Both the position numbers and the translations under genes were made by a program. This document shows, piece after piece, positions 8,479 to 16,341 of a stretch of DNA of 64,000 nt; position 1 is the first letter of the stretch, and the number at the start of each line of letters is the position of its first letter. Under the pieces are notes generated by a model that worked only from the letters and a program-made list of their open reading frames with translations, was not told where the DNA came from and ran no database searches. The stretch is from contig NZ_CP093342.1 in the NCBI RefSeq assembly GCF_022637555.1, forward strand, positions 434,001 to 498,000, given 5' to 3'. Source of the stretch: Microbacterium sp. H1-D42 (GTDB lineage Bacteria > Actinomycetota > Actinomycetes > Actinomycetales > Microbacteriaceae).

Positions 8479-9474
8479 ATGAAGTACGGAAAGAAGATCG
8501 CCATCGCGGCGGTCGCGACCCTGACTGCGCTGTCGCTCGCCGGCTGCTCGACCGGCAAGGGCGACGAGCCCGCTGCCGGCGGGGACGAGGGCGGCGAGAA
8601 GACCATGTCGATCGAGCTCGTCTCGAAGGGCTTCCAGCACCAGTTCTGGCAGGCCGTGAAGACCGGCGCAGAGCAGAAGGGCGAGGAGCTCGGCGTGAAG
8701 ATCACGTTCGAGGGCCCCGGAGCCGAGACCGAGATCGAGAAGCAGCTGCAGATGCTGCAGTCGGCGATCGACCGCAAGCCCGACGCGATCGCCTACGCGG
8801 CGCTCGACCCCGAGGCGTGCATCCCGGCGCTCGACAACGCTGCGGCAGCCGACATCCCGGTCGCCTACTTCGACGCTCCCTGCAACAGCGAGGTTGGCAA
8901 GACCCTCGCCGCGACCGACAGCAAGGTCGCCGGCGGACTGGCTGCAGAGCACATGGCAGAGCTGATCGGCGGCGAGGGCAAGGTCGCGATCGTCGGCCAC
9001 TCGCAGATCAACTCGACCGGTGTCGAGCGTCGTGACGGCTTCGTCGACAAGATCAAGGCCGACTACCCGAACATCGAGATCGTCGACATCCAGTACGGCG
9101 ATGGAGACCACCTGAAGTCGGCTGACATCACGAAGTCGATGCTGAACGCACACCCCGACCTCAAGGGCATCTACGCCACCAACGAGGGCTCGGCTGTCGG
9201 TGTCGCCAACGCTCTGACCGAGCTCGGCAAGACCAGCAAGGACATCATCGCGGTCGGCTTCGACTCCGGCGCCGCGCAGATGGACGCGATCAAGAGCGGC
9301 GTGCTCGCCGGCGCGATCACGCAGGACCCGATCGGCATCGGCGAGACCGTCGTGCAGGCGGCCTACGACCTCGCCAACGGCAAGGAGGTCGACGAGTTCT
9401 ACGACACCGGTTCGTACTGGTACGACGCGACGAACATCGAAGACCCCGAGATCGCCGCAGTTCTCTACGAGTGA
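8479..9474 (+). CDS. Sugar ABC transporter substrate-binding lipoprotein
   Basis: A 331-residue type I periplasmic-binding protein (Peripla_BP_4/RbsB-like). The N-terminus is a lipoprotein signal: KK, a hydrophobic core, then lipobox SLAGC with the lipidated cysteine at residue 23. The ATG at 8479 is preferred to the in-frame ATG at 8467 because GGAG (8469-8472) sits 6 bases before it. Family features include VSKGFQHQFW near the mature N-terminus, the IYATNEGSAVG motif and GAITQDP near the C-terminus. It captures the sugar outside the membrane. The gene ends at a strong terminator. Confidence 0.93.
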   Translation: MKYGKKIAIAAVATLTALSLAGCSTGKGDEPAAGGDEGGEKTMSIELVSKGFQHQFWQAVKTGAEQKGEELGVKITFEGPGAETEIEKQLQMLQSAIDRKPDAIAYAALDPEACIPALDNAAAADIPVAYFDAPCNSEVGKTLAATDSKVAGGLAAEHMAELIGGEGKVAIVGHSQINSTGVERRDGFVDKIKADYPNIEIVDIQYGDGDHLKSADITKSMLNAHPDLKGIYATNEGSAVGVANALTELGKTSKDIIAVGFDSGAAQMDAIKSGVLAGAITQDPIGIGETVVQAAYDLANGKEVDEFYDTGSYWYDATNIEDPEIAAVLYE

Positions 9475-9507
9475 TCTGATCCGGATCGCCTGATCTGAAT
9501 CGATCTG

Positions 9508-9537
9508 GGCCCCTCGCCTTCGGGTGAGGGGCCTTTT
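9508..9537 (+). terminator. Rho-independent terminator of the importer operon
   Basis: Stem GGCCCCTCGCC (9508-9518), TTCG tetraloop (9519-9522), GGTGAGGGGCC (9523-9533) with one G-U pair, then TTTT (9534-9537). It follows the binding-protein stop by 33 bases. Confidence 0.85.
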
Positions 9538-9586
9538 CGTTCGGCGCGCTCCCTTCGGATGCTCAGCCCCTTGCGCCGTGCTGCTG

Positions 9587-9670
9587 TCGCCGAGTGCACC
9601 GGATGCTGTCGAGTGCACGGCCTGTTGACGTGAAGTACCCGTGCACTCGGCGAGATCCCGTGCTCTCGAC
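9587..9670. repeat. Dispersed intergenic repeat, copy 1
   Basis: An element lying between the importer terminator and the convergent phosphotriesterase-like gene. Its ends include the perfect 13-base inverted pair TCGCCGAGTGCAC (9587-9599) and GTGCACTCGGCGA (9641-9653). Its reverse complement aligns by hand with 57018-57097, inside the cytochrome b-type gene, at 72 of 80 positions (9591-9670 compared). The rest of the 9539-9696 gap holds nothing recognisable. Confidence 0.75.
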
Positions 9671-9696
9671 GGAGGGGGAGGAGCCGAAACAGCGAG

Positions 9697-10662
9697 TCAG
9701 GGGCGCAGGGGCAGGAGGCGGGCGGGGTTCGCCTCCAGCATCCGATCTGTTGCGGCATCGCCGATCAGGGAACGCAGCCGCGGGAGGTACCGCTCGCCGA
9801 GGTAGGCGAGGCCTGGCATCCCGCCGTATGAGACGTACCGCGTGGCGCGGGCGACATCGCCGCCGAGCAGCACCCGGTCGCCTCCGCCGCCGTCGACGAC
9901 GGCCGCGGTCAGCGTCAGCAGCTCCGCGTCCGAGCGCGTGCGCGGCCGTGCGAAGCCGTCGTAGCCGAGGTACGCGCCGCGCTGAGTGAGCGACAGGTGC
10001 AGCCCGGGGTCGGGGTCGCGGTCGGCGTGTGCGAGCACGACGCGGTCGGATGCCACGCCGCAGCTCACCAGCAGGTCGAGCACCTCGTGGGCGGCGGTGC
10101 AGAACTCCAGGTGCACCATGACCGGAGCGCCGGTCGCACGATGCGCGGCGGCCACAGCCTCAAGGGTCACCCGCTCGAAGGTGCTGATGCGCCAGTAGCC
10201 GACGCCCGCCTTGAGCATGCCGGCGCGCACCCTGCCGTTCGCAGCACGCGCCGTGGCGACCTCGGGAGAGACGAAGATGTCGGCGTCATCGGCAGGCATA
10301 CCGTTCGTGATGTCGGCGGTGAACAGCGCCGTCAGGCGCTCGACGTCCCACACCTGCATCGGGTGGTCGTCGCCGTAGTGCGCCTCACGGTGCAACCCAG
10401 TGGTCGCGATCACGCCTAGACCGGTCGCCGCGCTGATCCGCGCGACGGCCTCGGGGTTGCGTCCCAGGCCGAACGGCGTGGCATCCACCATCGTCAGAAA
10501 GCCGCTCGCCTTCAGCGATGCGGCCTCCGCGCCGGACGCGGCCTCGTCATCGAGCTCGTCACCGGGAAGCAGGGGCGAGACCTGGAAGAGATGCTCGTGG
10601 TAGTCCACGCGGCCCAGCGACGCCGCGGCGACATCTCCGAGCACCGTGCGCACCGCAGCCAT
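9697..10662 (-). CDS. Phosphotriesterase/lactonase family metal-dependent hydrolase
   Basis: A 321-residue amidohydrolase-superfamily protein of the phosphotriesterase-homology type. Binuclear metal site: H22 and H24 (YHEHLF), bridging lysine K151 (GMLKAG), H184 (VMVHLEF), H212 (LAHADRD) and D269 (GGDVAR). It starts at the ATG at 10662, two bases after the preceding gene's stop; the frame remains open upstream but would overlap that gene. Family members are often lactonases of sugar lactones or their phosphates. It ends the leftward operon with a kinase and two dehydrogenases. A sugar-lactonase role, possibly also for fuconolactone, is inference. Confidence 0.82.
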   Translation of the reverse strand: MAAVRTVLGDVAAASLGRVDYHEHLFQVSPLLPGDELDDEAASGAEAASLKASGFLTMVDATPFGLGRNPEAVARISAATGLGVIATTGLHREAHYGDDHPMQVWDVERLTALFTADITNGMPADDADIFVSPEVATARAANGRVRAGMLKAGVGYWRISTFERVTLEAVAAAHRATGAPVMVHLEFCTAAHEVLDLLVSCGVASDRVVLAHADRDPDPGLHLSLTQRGAYLGYDGFARPRTRSDAELLTLTAAVVDGGGGDRVLLGGDVARATRYVSYGGMPGLAYLGERYLPRLRSLIGDAATDRMLEANPARLLPLRP

Positions 10663-10664
10663 GA

Positions 10665-11597
10665 TCAGCGCACCGACTCCGCAGCGGCCGCGAGCTCTTC
10701 GACGACGGCCGGCGTGAGCGAGATCTCGAACACGTCGGCGACGACCTGCGACCAGCCGTGGATGAAGTACCGCCAGCCGTCGACGACATGCAGCCCTCGA
10801 TCGGCTGCCTGTGCCCGCGCCTGGTGCAGGAACTCCAGCGAGCCGCGGTAGTTGAACTCCCACACCCAGGCATCCGCCGGGAACACGACGGCGTCGCTGA
10901 GCGGGGAACCGGGTCGATCCTTGCCGAGACCGGTCGCGTTCGCGATCACCGACCCGGCAGGGGCCGCCGCGACCACGGCGTCAGCATCCGACGCGGTCGG
11001 CGTGAGCACGTATCGGATCAGGCCGTCACGCGTGCCGTGCTGGCGGTGCACCTCACGCAGGTGGTCGAGCTTCTGCTGCGACCGGTCCGTCACTGTCACG
11101 AGCGCCGGTGCATCCTCGCGCTCGGAGAGCGCCCAGCTGAGCGCAGTGCCCGAGCCGCCGGCGCCCAGGATCACGACCTCCGCGCCGGTGCGCGCGAAGT
11201 GGTCGGCTGGCAGGAAATCGTTCATCGCCAGGTCGACCGTGATCGGATCCTTGGCGCGGCCGATCAGCCGCTCGCCGCGCTGGGAGATGCTCGAGACCTC
11301 GCCGCACGAGACCGCGAACGGGTCGAGTTCGTCGAAGAGGTCGGATGCTGCCGCGTAGACGTTCATCTTGTGCGTCGTCACGAGGGCGCCGCGGTGGTTC
11401 GGATCGTCACGGATCTGCTCGACCATCGCGCGGTACTGCGACGGGTCCGCGTCCATGGGCAGGTCGTGGCCGACGAGCGTGCGGGTCGGCAGCCCGAGGA
11501 TGTCGGCCCACAGGGGGAAGACGCTCATGATCGACGATGACCCTGTGGTCACGCCGACGAAGCCCATGTATCCGGCAGAGGGAGTGGCGGTGGTCAT
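10665..11597 (-). CDS. Shikimate dehydrogenase-like NAD(P)-dependent oxidoreductase
   Basis: A 310-residue protein with the shikimate/quinate dehydrogenase layout: N-terminal substrate domain with the catalytic lysine K77 (VTTHKMN), then a Rossmann domain with GAGGSG (145-150). It lies in a carbohydrate operon and lacks aromatic-pathway neighbours, so it is unlikely to be the biosynthetic AroE. A role oxidising a ring polyol or sugar-derived acid is more likely. It is 25 bases downstream of the 2-hydroxyacid dehydrogenase and 2 bases upstream of the phosphotriesterase-like gene. Substrate unknown. Confidence 0.8.
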   Translation of the reverse strand: MTTATPSAGYMGFVGVTTGSSSIMSVFPLWADILGLPTRTLVGHDLPMDADPSQYRAMVEQIRDDPNHRGALVTTHKMNVYAAASDLFDELDPFAVSCGEVSSISQRGERLIGRAKDPITVDLAMNDFLPADHFARTGAEVVILGAGGSGTALSWALSEREDAPALVTVTDRSQQKLDHLREVHRQHGTRDGLIRYVLTPTASDADAVVAAAPAGSVIANATGLGKDRPGSPLSDAVVFPADAWVWEFNYRGSLEFLHQARAQAADRGLHVVDGWRYFIHGWSQVVADVFEISLTPAVVEELAAAAESVR

Positions 11598-11622
11598 CGG
11601 GATCTCCTAGCGGGTTACGGGC

Positions 11623-12573
11623 CTAGTGGGTGACAGGGTAGGTCGGGGCGTCGCCGCGCAGCACGGCGAGAACCTCGTCGAGCGACATGGCGCCCATGTT
11701 GTCGACGGCCTGGGTGGTCTGCGCGGCGAGATGCGGGGTGACGATCACGCGGTCGGCGAGGTCGGTCGCGAGCAGCGGGCTGGCGCTCGCCGCGGTGTCG
11801 CCGTCGAGCGTGTCGGCGGCGTAGCCGGCGAGGATGCCCTCGCGCAATGCGTCGGCGACCGCGGCCTCGTCGATCAGGTCCGGCCGCGCGGTGTTCACCA
11901 GCACGGTGCCGGGGCGGATCTCAGACAGGCGAGCGGCATCGACGAGTCGCTGCCCTCCTGGCGCGTGCAGCGAGATGACGTCGGCGGTGCGGAACAGCTC
12001 GTCCAGGTCGGCCGGTTCTGCGCCGGTGTTGCGGATGTCGTCCGCGGGTACGTAGGGGTCGGATGCCAGCATCCGAGGTTCGAATCCGCGCAGCCGCGCG
12101 GCGACACCCTGCCCGATCCGGCCGAAGCCGACGATGCCGACGGTCGCGGCGCCCAGTTCTCGCCCGCGGCGCACGCTCCAGTCGCCGGCGCGCACGCGCC
12201 GGTCGCCGTCGGGGATCGTCCGAAGGGCCGCGAGCATGAGGCCGATCGCGTGGTCGGCGACGGCGCTCGCGTTCGCGCCGGGGGTGTTGGTGACGGGGAT
12301 GCCGCGGGCGGCGGCCGCAGCCAGATCGACCGCTTCGTAGCCGACGCCGTAGCGGGCGATGACCTTGAGCTTCGGGGCGGCGGCGAGGTGCTCGGCGGTG
12401 ACGGGGCCGGTGCCGGCGATCCAGGCATCGGCGCCGTGCAGCAGGGAGCGCAGCTCGGTCGGGTCGTGGTGCGCAGGGCCGCGCATGATGCGGTGACCGG
12501 CCGCGGCCGCGCGCTCGACGAGGTCGAGGTCGCCGTCCGAGAACGAGCGGCTGGTGACGAGGATCACGGCCAT
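11623..12573 (-). CDS. D-isomer-specific 2-hydroxyacid dehydrogenase
   Basis: A 316-residue member of the D-2-hydroxyacid dehydrogenase (SerA/GyaR) family. The NAD-binding motif GFGRIGQG starts at about 149. The catalytic arginine is R230 (VNTARPD) and the catalytic histidine H281 (TPHLAAQT). Its ATG shares a base with the kinase stop (TGATG), so it is coupled to the kinase. Likely reduces or oxidises a 2-keto/2-hydroxy acid in the same unknown sugar pathway. Phosphoglycerate dehydrogenase is unlikely because the C-terminal regulatory domain is absent. Confidence 0.85.
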   Translation of the reverse strand: MAVILVTSRSFSDGDLDLVERAAAAGHRIMRGPAHHDPTELRSLLHGADAWIAGTGPVTAEHLAAAPKLKVIARYGVGYEAVDLAAAAARGIPVTNTPGANASAVADHAIGLMLAALRTIPDGDRRVRAGDWSVRRGRELGAATVGIVGFGRIGQGVAARLRGFEPRMLASDPYVPADDIRNTGAEPADLDELFRTADVISLHAPGGQRLVDAARLSEIRPGTVLVNTARPDLIDEAAVADALREGILAGYAADTLDGDTAASASPLLATDLADRVIVTPHLAAQTTQAVDNMGAMSLDEVLAVLRGDAPTYPVTH

Positions 12574-14117
12574 CAGCGGGTTCCTTCCTGTTCGGTCGCG
12601 CCGGCGCCTTCATGACTGCGCTCGAGGCCGCGCGGAGCCCTCGCGAACCACGGGGCGAGCGCCGTGTAGGCATCCGCGAAGCGGGTGTGCCGTTCCGCGT
12701 AGATCGCATGCCTGCCGGCATCCGGAATGAACTCCGCCGTCACCTCGCTCAACGCGCGCGCGGCTGAGAACTCGGCCAGCCCGAGACCGACCGCGGCCGT
12801 CACGGCGGCGCCAAGACTGTTCGCCTCTTCGACGATCGTGCGGCGGCGCACCGGAACGCCCCAGACGTCGGCCAGCACCGACAGGTACGCATCGCTCTGC
12901 GCTCCGCCGCCGACCGCGTCGATGCCGTCGATCACCGCTCCGGACTCGCGGAACGCCTGGATGCAGGTGAGCAGGTTGAACGCGGTGCCCTCGAGCACGG
13001 CCCGCACCAGGTGCGCACGTGAGTGGTGCCGGCCGATGCCGACGAACGCGCCGCGGGCGCTCGGGTCCCAGATGGGGGAGCGCTCACCGAGCAGATACGG
13101 CAGGAAGTAGAGGTCCTCGGTGTCGATGTCCGCACTGGCCTCGGCCGTCAGGCGTCCGGTCTCTGGGTGCGCGGGATCCGGCGAGAGCGCCTCGGAGATC
13201 CACTGCACCGAGGCGCCGCCGGCCTGCATGGTCGCGGTGGGCACGAAGCCGCCAGGCACGACGTTGTCGAACGTGAAGGTGCGCATCAGCGGGTCGTGCA
13301 GCGGGGCATTGGAGGCGAATGAGATCCATGAGCTGGTGCCGAGACACACGTACGCGCCGTCTTCGGGGGCGACGATGCCAGAGCCGACGGCGGCCATCGG
13401 GCCGTCGCCGCCGCCCATCACGACCTGCACGCCGCTTCCGAGTCCCAGTGCGTCTGCGGCGGATGCTGTCAGCGTGCCGACGATGGCGGTGGAGTCCAGT
13501 ATCTCGGGGAACAGCGTCGGGTCGAGGCGCGCGGCTGCGAGCACTTCCTCCGACCACGTGCCGCGCTGCTGGTCGTAGGCGTTCGTCCCGGAGGCGTCCG
13601 AGCGGTCGGTCGCCAGACGCCCGGTGAGGCGCAGCACGATGAAGTCCTTCGCGACGCAGGTGCGACGCACGCGCGCCCAGACGTCGGGCTCGTTGTCGCG
13701 CACCCACATGATCTTCGACACCGAGTAGGTGGGGTTCAGTCGGTGGCCGAGCACCCGGTAGGCGTGCTCGGCGCCGAGTGCCGCTTCGAGTTCGCGCTGC
13801 TGGGCGCCCGAGCGGGTGTCGGCCCATATGATCGCCGGCCGCACTGGCTCTCCATCAGCATCCAGCAGCACCGCGCCCATCATCTGGCCGCTCACGACGA
13901 GCCCGACGATGTCGGCGGGGGCCGTTCCTGTGCGAGACAGCAGCTCGCGGGTCGCGGCGACAGTGGCATCCCACCAGTCCTGCGGGTTCTGCTCTGCGAC
14001 GCCGCCGGCCGAGAAATGCGCGGGGTAGGGGACGGTGACGGATGCCACCAGCCGGCCGTCTGCATGGTGCAGGGACGCCTTGTCGCCGGTGGTGCCGAGG
14101 TCGTGCGCGATGATCAC
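12573..14117 (-). CDS. FGGY-family carbohydrate kinase (xylulokinase-like)
   Basis: A 514-residue FGGY kinase with the ASKHA fold. N-terminal AHDLGTTGDKASL is the phosphate-1 loop, VIWADTRSGAQQ is the FGGY substrate region, GGGDGPMAAVGSG lies mid-protein, and AVGGGAQSDAYLSVLADVWGV (split over the adenosine site) is typical of xylulokinases. It phosphorylates a keto-sugar or polyol. It is the first gene of the leftward operon and is divergent from the cupin isomerase gene across a TGTAATTACA palindrome. The specific sugar is not readable. Confidence 0.88.
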   Translation of the reverse strand: MIIAHDLGTTGDKASLHHADGRLVASVTVPYPAHFSAGGVAEQNPQDWWDATVAATRELLSRTGTAPADIVGLVVSGQMMGAVLLDADGEPVRPAIIWADTRSGAQQRELEAALGAEHAYRVLGHRLNPTYSVSKIMWVRDNEPDVWARVRRTCVAKDFIVLRLTGRLATDRSDASGTNAYDQQRGTWSEEVLAAARLDPTLFPEILDSTAIVGTLTASAADALGLGSGVQVVMGGGDGPMAAVGSGIVAPEDGAYVCLGTSSWISFASNAPLHDPLMRTFTFDNVVPGGFVPTATMQAGGASVQWISEALSPDPAHPETGRLTAEASADIDTEDLYFLPYLLGERSPIWDPSARGAFVGIGRHHSRAHLVRAVLEGTAFNLLTCIQAFRESGAVIDGIDAVGGGAQSDAYLSVLADVWGVPVRRRTIVEEANSLGAAVTAAVGLGLAEFSAARALSEVTAEFIPDAGRHAIYAERHTRFADAYTALAPWFARAPRGLERSHEGAGATEQEGTR

Positions 14118-14197
14118 AGTTCGTCCTGTCTCGCCGTCTCGCTGGTTCGCGTTCTCGTCGTCTCGGTGATGCCGAGTTCCTGTTTCAGGCTGTTTGG

Positions 14198-14228
14198 AGT
14201 ATACCTGTAATTACAAGTTACCAGGAGG
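14198..14228. promoter_or_regulatory. Divergent promoter with TGTAATTACA operator
   Basis: Perfect palindrome TGTAATTACA (14206-14215). Next to it, TATACC (14200-14205) could be a rightward -10, and the overlapping complement TATACT (14198-14203) a leftward -10. The wider site (complement AACTTGTAATTACAGGT) recurs in front of the RbsA-type gene at 5724-5740. AGGAGG (14223-14228) lies 5 bases before the GTG of the cupin isomerase gene and fixes that start. Confidence 0.55.
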
Positions 14229-14233
14229 CCCCC

Positions 14234-14854
14234 GTGAGCACCCATCCCGTCGTCGATCTCCCCGTTCCGCTGCTGATCTCGCCCGAGGGCGGCATCGAAG
14301 GGCGCTCGCGCCGGTATGAGAAGTTCCTCGGTGACATGGCCGGCGTCTACCACGATGAAGCCGCTTGGCAGGCTTCCGTCGCCGCCCGCGGCGCCGACGA
14401 GCTGATCTACTGGGTCGACGACCATCGGTATCAGGACGGGGTCGATGGTCCTGGTGCGCTGATCATCGGCACCAGCACGCTGCTGCCTGGGCGTTACGGC
14501 TCCGAGTTCGCCGTCACCCGCGGGCACCTGCACGCCATCGCCGACCGCGCCGAGCTGTACTACTGCCTGAGCGGCCGCGGCGTGATGCTGCTCGAGACGA
14601 TCGACGGACAGTCCGAGGCGGTCGAGCTCACGCCCGGCAAGGCCGTGAACGTGCCTGGCCACTGGATCCACCGCAGTGTGAACACCGGTGACGAGCCGTT
14701 CGTCACGCTGTTCTGCTACGCCGCCGACGCAGGTCAGGACTACGCCCTGATCGCGGATGCCGGCGGCATGAAGAGCCTCGTCGTCGCCGACGGCGACGGC
14801 GACGGCTGGAAGCTGACGCCGAACCCGGACCACACGGGCTACCGGCCGAGCTGA
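14234..14854 (+). CDS. Cupin-type glucose-6-phosphate isomerase family protein
   Basis: A 206-residue cupin of the archaeal-type phosphoglucose isomerase family. Metal ligands are visible: H98 and H100 (TRGHLH), E107 and H146 (VPGHWIHRSVNTGDEPF), the same spacing as in the Pyrococcus enzyme. The GTG start is set by AGGAGG 5 bases upstream. It is divergent from the kinase operon and shares its operator. In this setting it may isomerise the sugar or sugar phosphate handled by the FGGY kinase rather than serve central glycolysis. It may be co-transcribed with the downstream sulfatase (80-base gap). Confidence 0.85.
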   Translation: MSTHPVVDLPVPLLISPEGGIEGRSRRYEKFLGDMAGVYHDEAAWQASVAARGADELIYWVDDHRYQDGVDGPGALIIGTSTLLPGRYGSEFAVTRGHLHAIADRAELYYCLSGRGVMLLETIDGQSEAVELTPGKAVNVPGHWIHRSVNTGDEPFVTLFCYAADAGQDYALIADAGGMKSLVVADGDGDGWKLTPNPDHTGYRPS

Positions 14855-14934
14855 GAAAGGATGTTGAATCCTCCCGTCCTGAGCGCCTTGACTGGGTCCT
14901 GACCCGCAACAGGCGGCAGCAGACCGGAGGCCGT

Positions 14935-16341
14935 ATGCCCCATCGACCGAACATCGTCGTCATCATGGCCGATCAGTATCGTGCCTCCTCCCTAGGGATA
15001 CTCGGTGAGGACCCGGTGCGCACACCGCATCTGGACGACCTCGCTAGGACCGGATGCCTGGTGACGCAGGCGGTCAGCTCGTATCCGGTGTGCAGCCCGC
15101 ATCGTGCGATGTTCCTCACTGGCATGCGCCCCGACGTCAATGGGGTCGGGTTGAACGTCAACTCCGAGACCGCGCAGGATGGCGTCGGGCTGCGCGACGG
15201 CCTGCCGACCTGGGCGAGCACCTTGCGCGATCACGGCTGGCAGACCGGGTACATCGGCAAGTGGCACCTGGAGCCACCGACCGTTGATGACGAGCGGTTC
15301 GGCGAGGGGCGCCGCGAAGACGGCAAGGTCTGGGACGCCTGGTCGCCCCCGAATCGGCGCTTCGGGTTCGACTTCTGGTATTCCTACGGTGCGGCCGATC
15401 GTCACCTCGCCCCGCACTACTGGAGCACGCACGCCGGTCGCGACGAGCGCATCGACGTCGACCGCTGGTCGGCCGAGCACGAGACCGATGTCGCCATCGA
15501 GTTCGTGGAGCGTGAACGGGACGCCCCGTTCGCGCTCATGCTGTCACTGAACCCGCCGCACCAGCCATTCGATCAGGTGCCCGACCGGTACCGCATCCAC
15601 TGCGCCGACCTCGATGAGCGCGAGTTGCTGAACCGGCCCAACGTGGCCCACGGCACTGAGGCTGCGGCTGAGGCGGCGGCGATCGCCCGAGACTATTTCG
15701 CCGCGATCGCGGGAGTCGATGAGCAGGTCGGTCGCGTGGTCGCTGCCGTTTCGATGATGAGGACGACTCGTCCGACGGTGATCCTCTTCACATCGGACCA
15801 CGGCATGCAACTGGGCAGTCATGGCCTGATCTACAAGAACGTTCCGTTCGAGGAGTCGATGCGGCTGCCGCTGATCGTGCACGCCCCGGGACTCGTGCCC
15901 CCCGGCCGTGCCGAGGTGGTCGTCGACTCGCTCGACTTCGCGCCGACGATCCTGGGGTTGGCGGGCGTGTGCGCCTCCGACGCCCGCGTCGTGGGACGGG
16001 ACAGGTCGGCTGCGCTGAGAGGGCATGCCGCCCCGGCATCCACGGACGCGTTCGACGATGCCACCATCTACCTGCGCCATGCATCGCGATCCGACCCGAG
16101 CAGTGCCCGCGGTCTTCGCACACCGCGCGGCAAGTTCGTCGCGACCTGGGTGCCGGCTGAAGGACTCGACGTGCAGTTCTTCGACCTGGTCGCCGACCCG
16201 TACGAACGTCGCAGCGCGCCGGATCGCGACGACACCGCGGTGTACGCCCTGGCACTCGACGACGCCCTCGGCTCAGCATGCGACCGTTGGGAAGGGCGCG
16301 CAGCGCTCGCCGCGCGCTACGCCGTGGGCGTCGCCGGCTGA
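14935..16341 (+). CDS. Sulfatase 1 (formylglycine-dependent, Cys type)
   Basis: A 468-residue type I sulfatase. NIVVIMADQYR supplies metal-binding D13. The FGly motif is C53-S-P-H-R with following RAMFLTG. LFTSDHGMQLGSHG carries the second Asp/His metal pair. It hydrolyses a sulfate ester from a carbohydrate after conversion of C53 to formylglycine by an FGE encoded elsewhere. No signal peptide is visible, so it should act on imported oligosaccharides in the cytoplasm. ATG preceded by GGAGG. Its 3' end overlaps that of the convergent sulfatase by 25 bases. Confidence 0.92.
   Translation: MPHRPNIVVIMADQYRASSLGILGEDPVRTPHLDDLARTGCLVTQAVSSYPVCSPHRAMFLTGMRPDVNGVGLNVNSETAQDGVGLRDGLPTWASTLRDHGWQTGYIGKWHLEPPTVDDERFGEGRREDGKVWDAWSPPNRRFGFDFWYSYGAADRHLAPHYWSTHAGRDERIDVDRWSAEHETDVAIEFVERERDAPFALMLSLNPPHQPFDQVPDRYRIHCADLDERELLNRPNVAHGTEAAAEAAAIARDYFAAIAGVDEQVGRVVAAVSMMRTTRPTVILFTSDHGMQLGSHGLIYKNVPFEESMRLPLIVHAPGLVPPGRAEVVVDSLDFAPTILGLAGVCASDARVVGRDRSAALRGHAAPASTDAFDDATIYLRHASRSDPSSARGLRTPRGKFVATWVPAEGLDVQFFDLVADPYERRSAPDRDDTAVYALALDDALGSACDRWEGRAALAARYAVGVAG

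Noticed and set aside
10665..11597. Biosynthetic shikimate dehydrogenase (aroE)
   Set aside because: The family fold is right, but it lies in a sugar operon with kinase and dehydrogenase genes and far from aromatic genes, so a catabolic paralogue is more likely.
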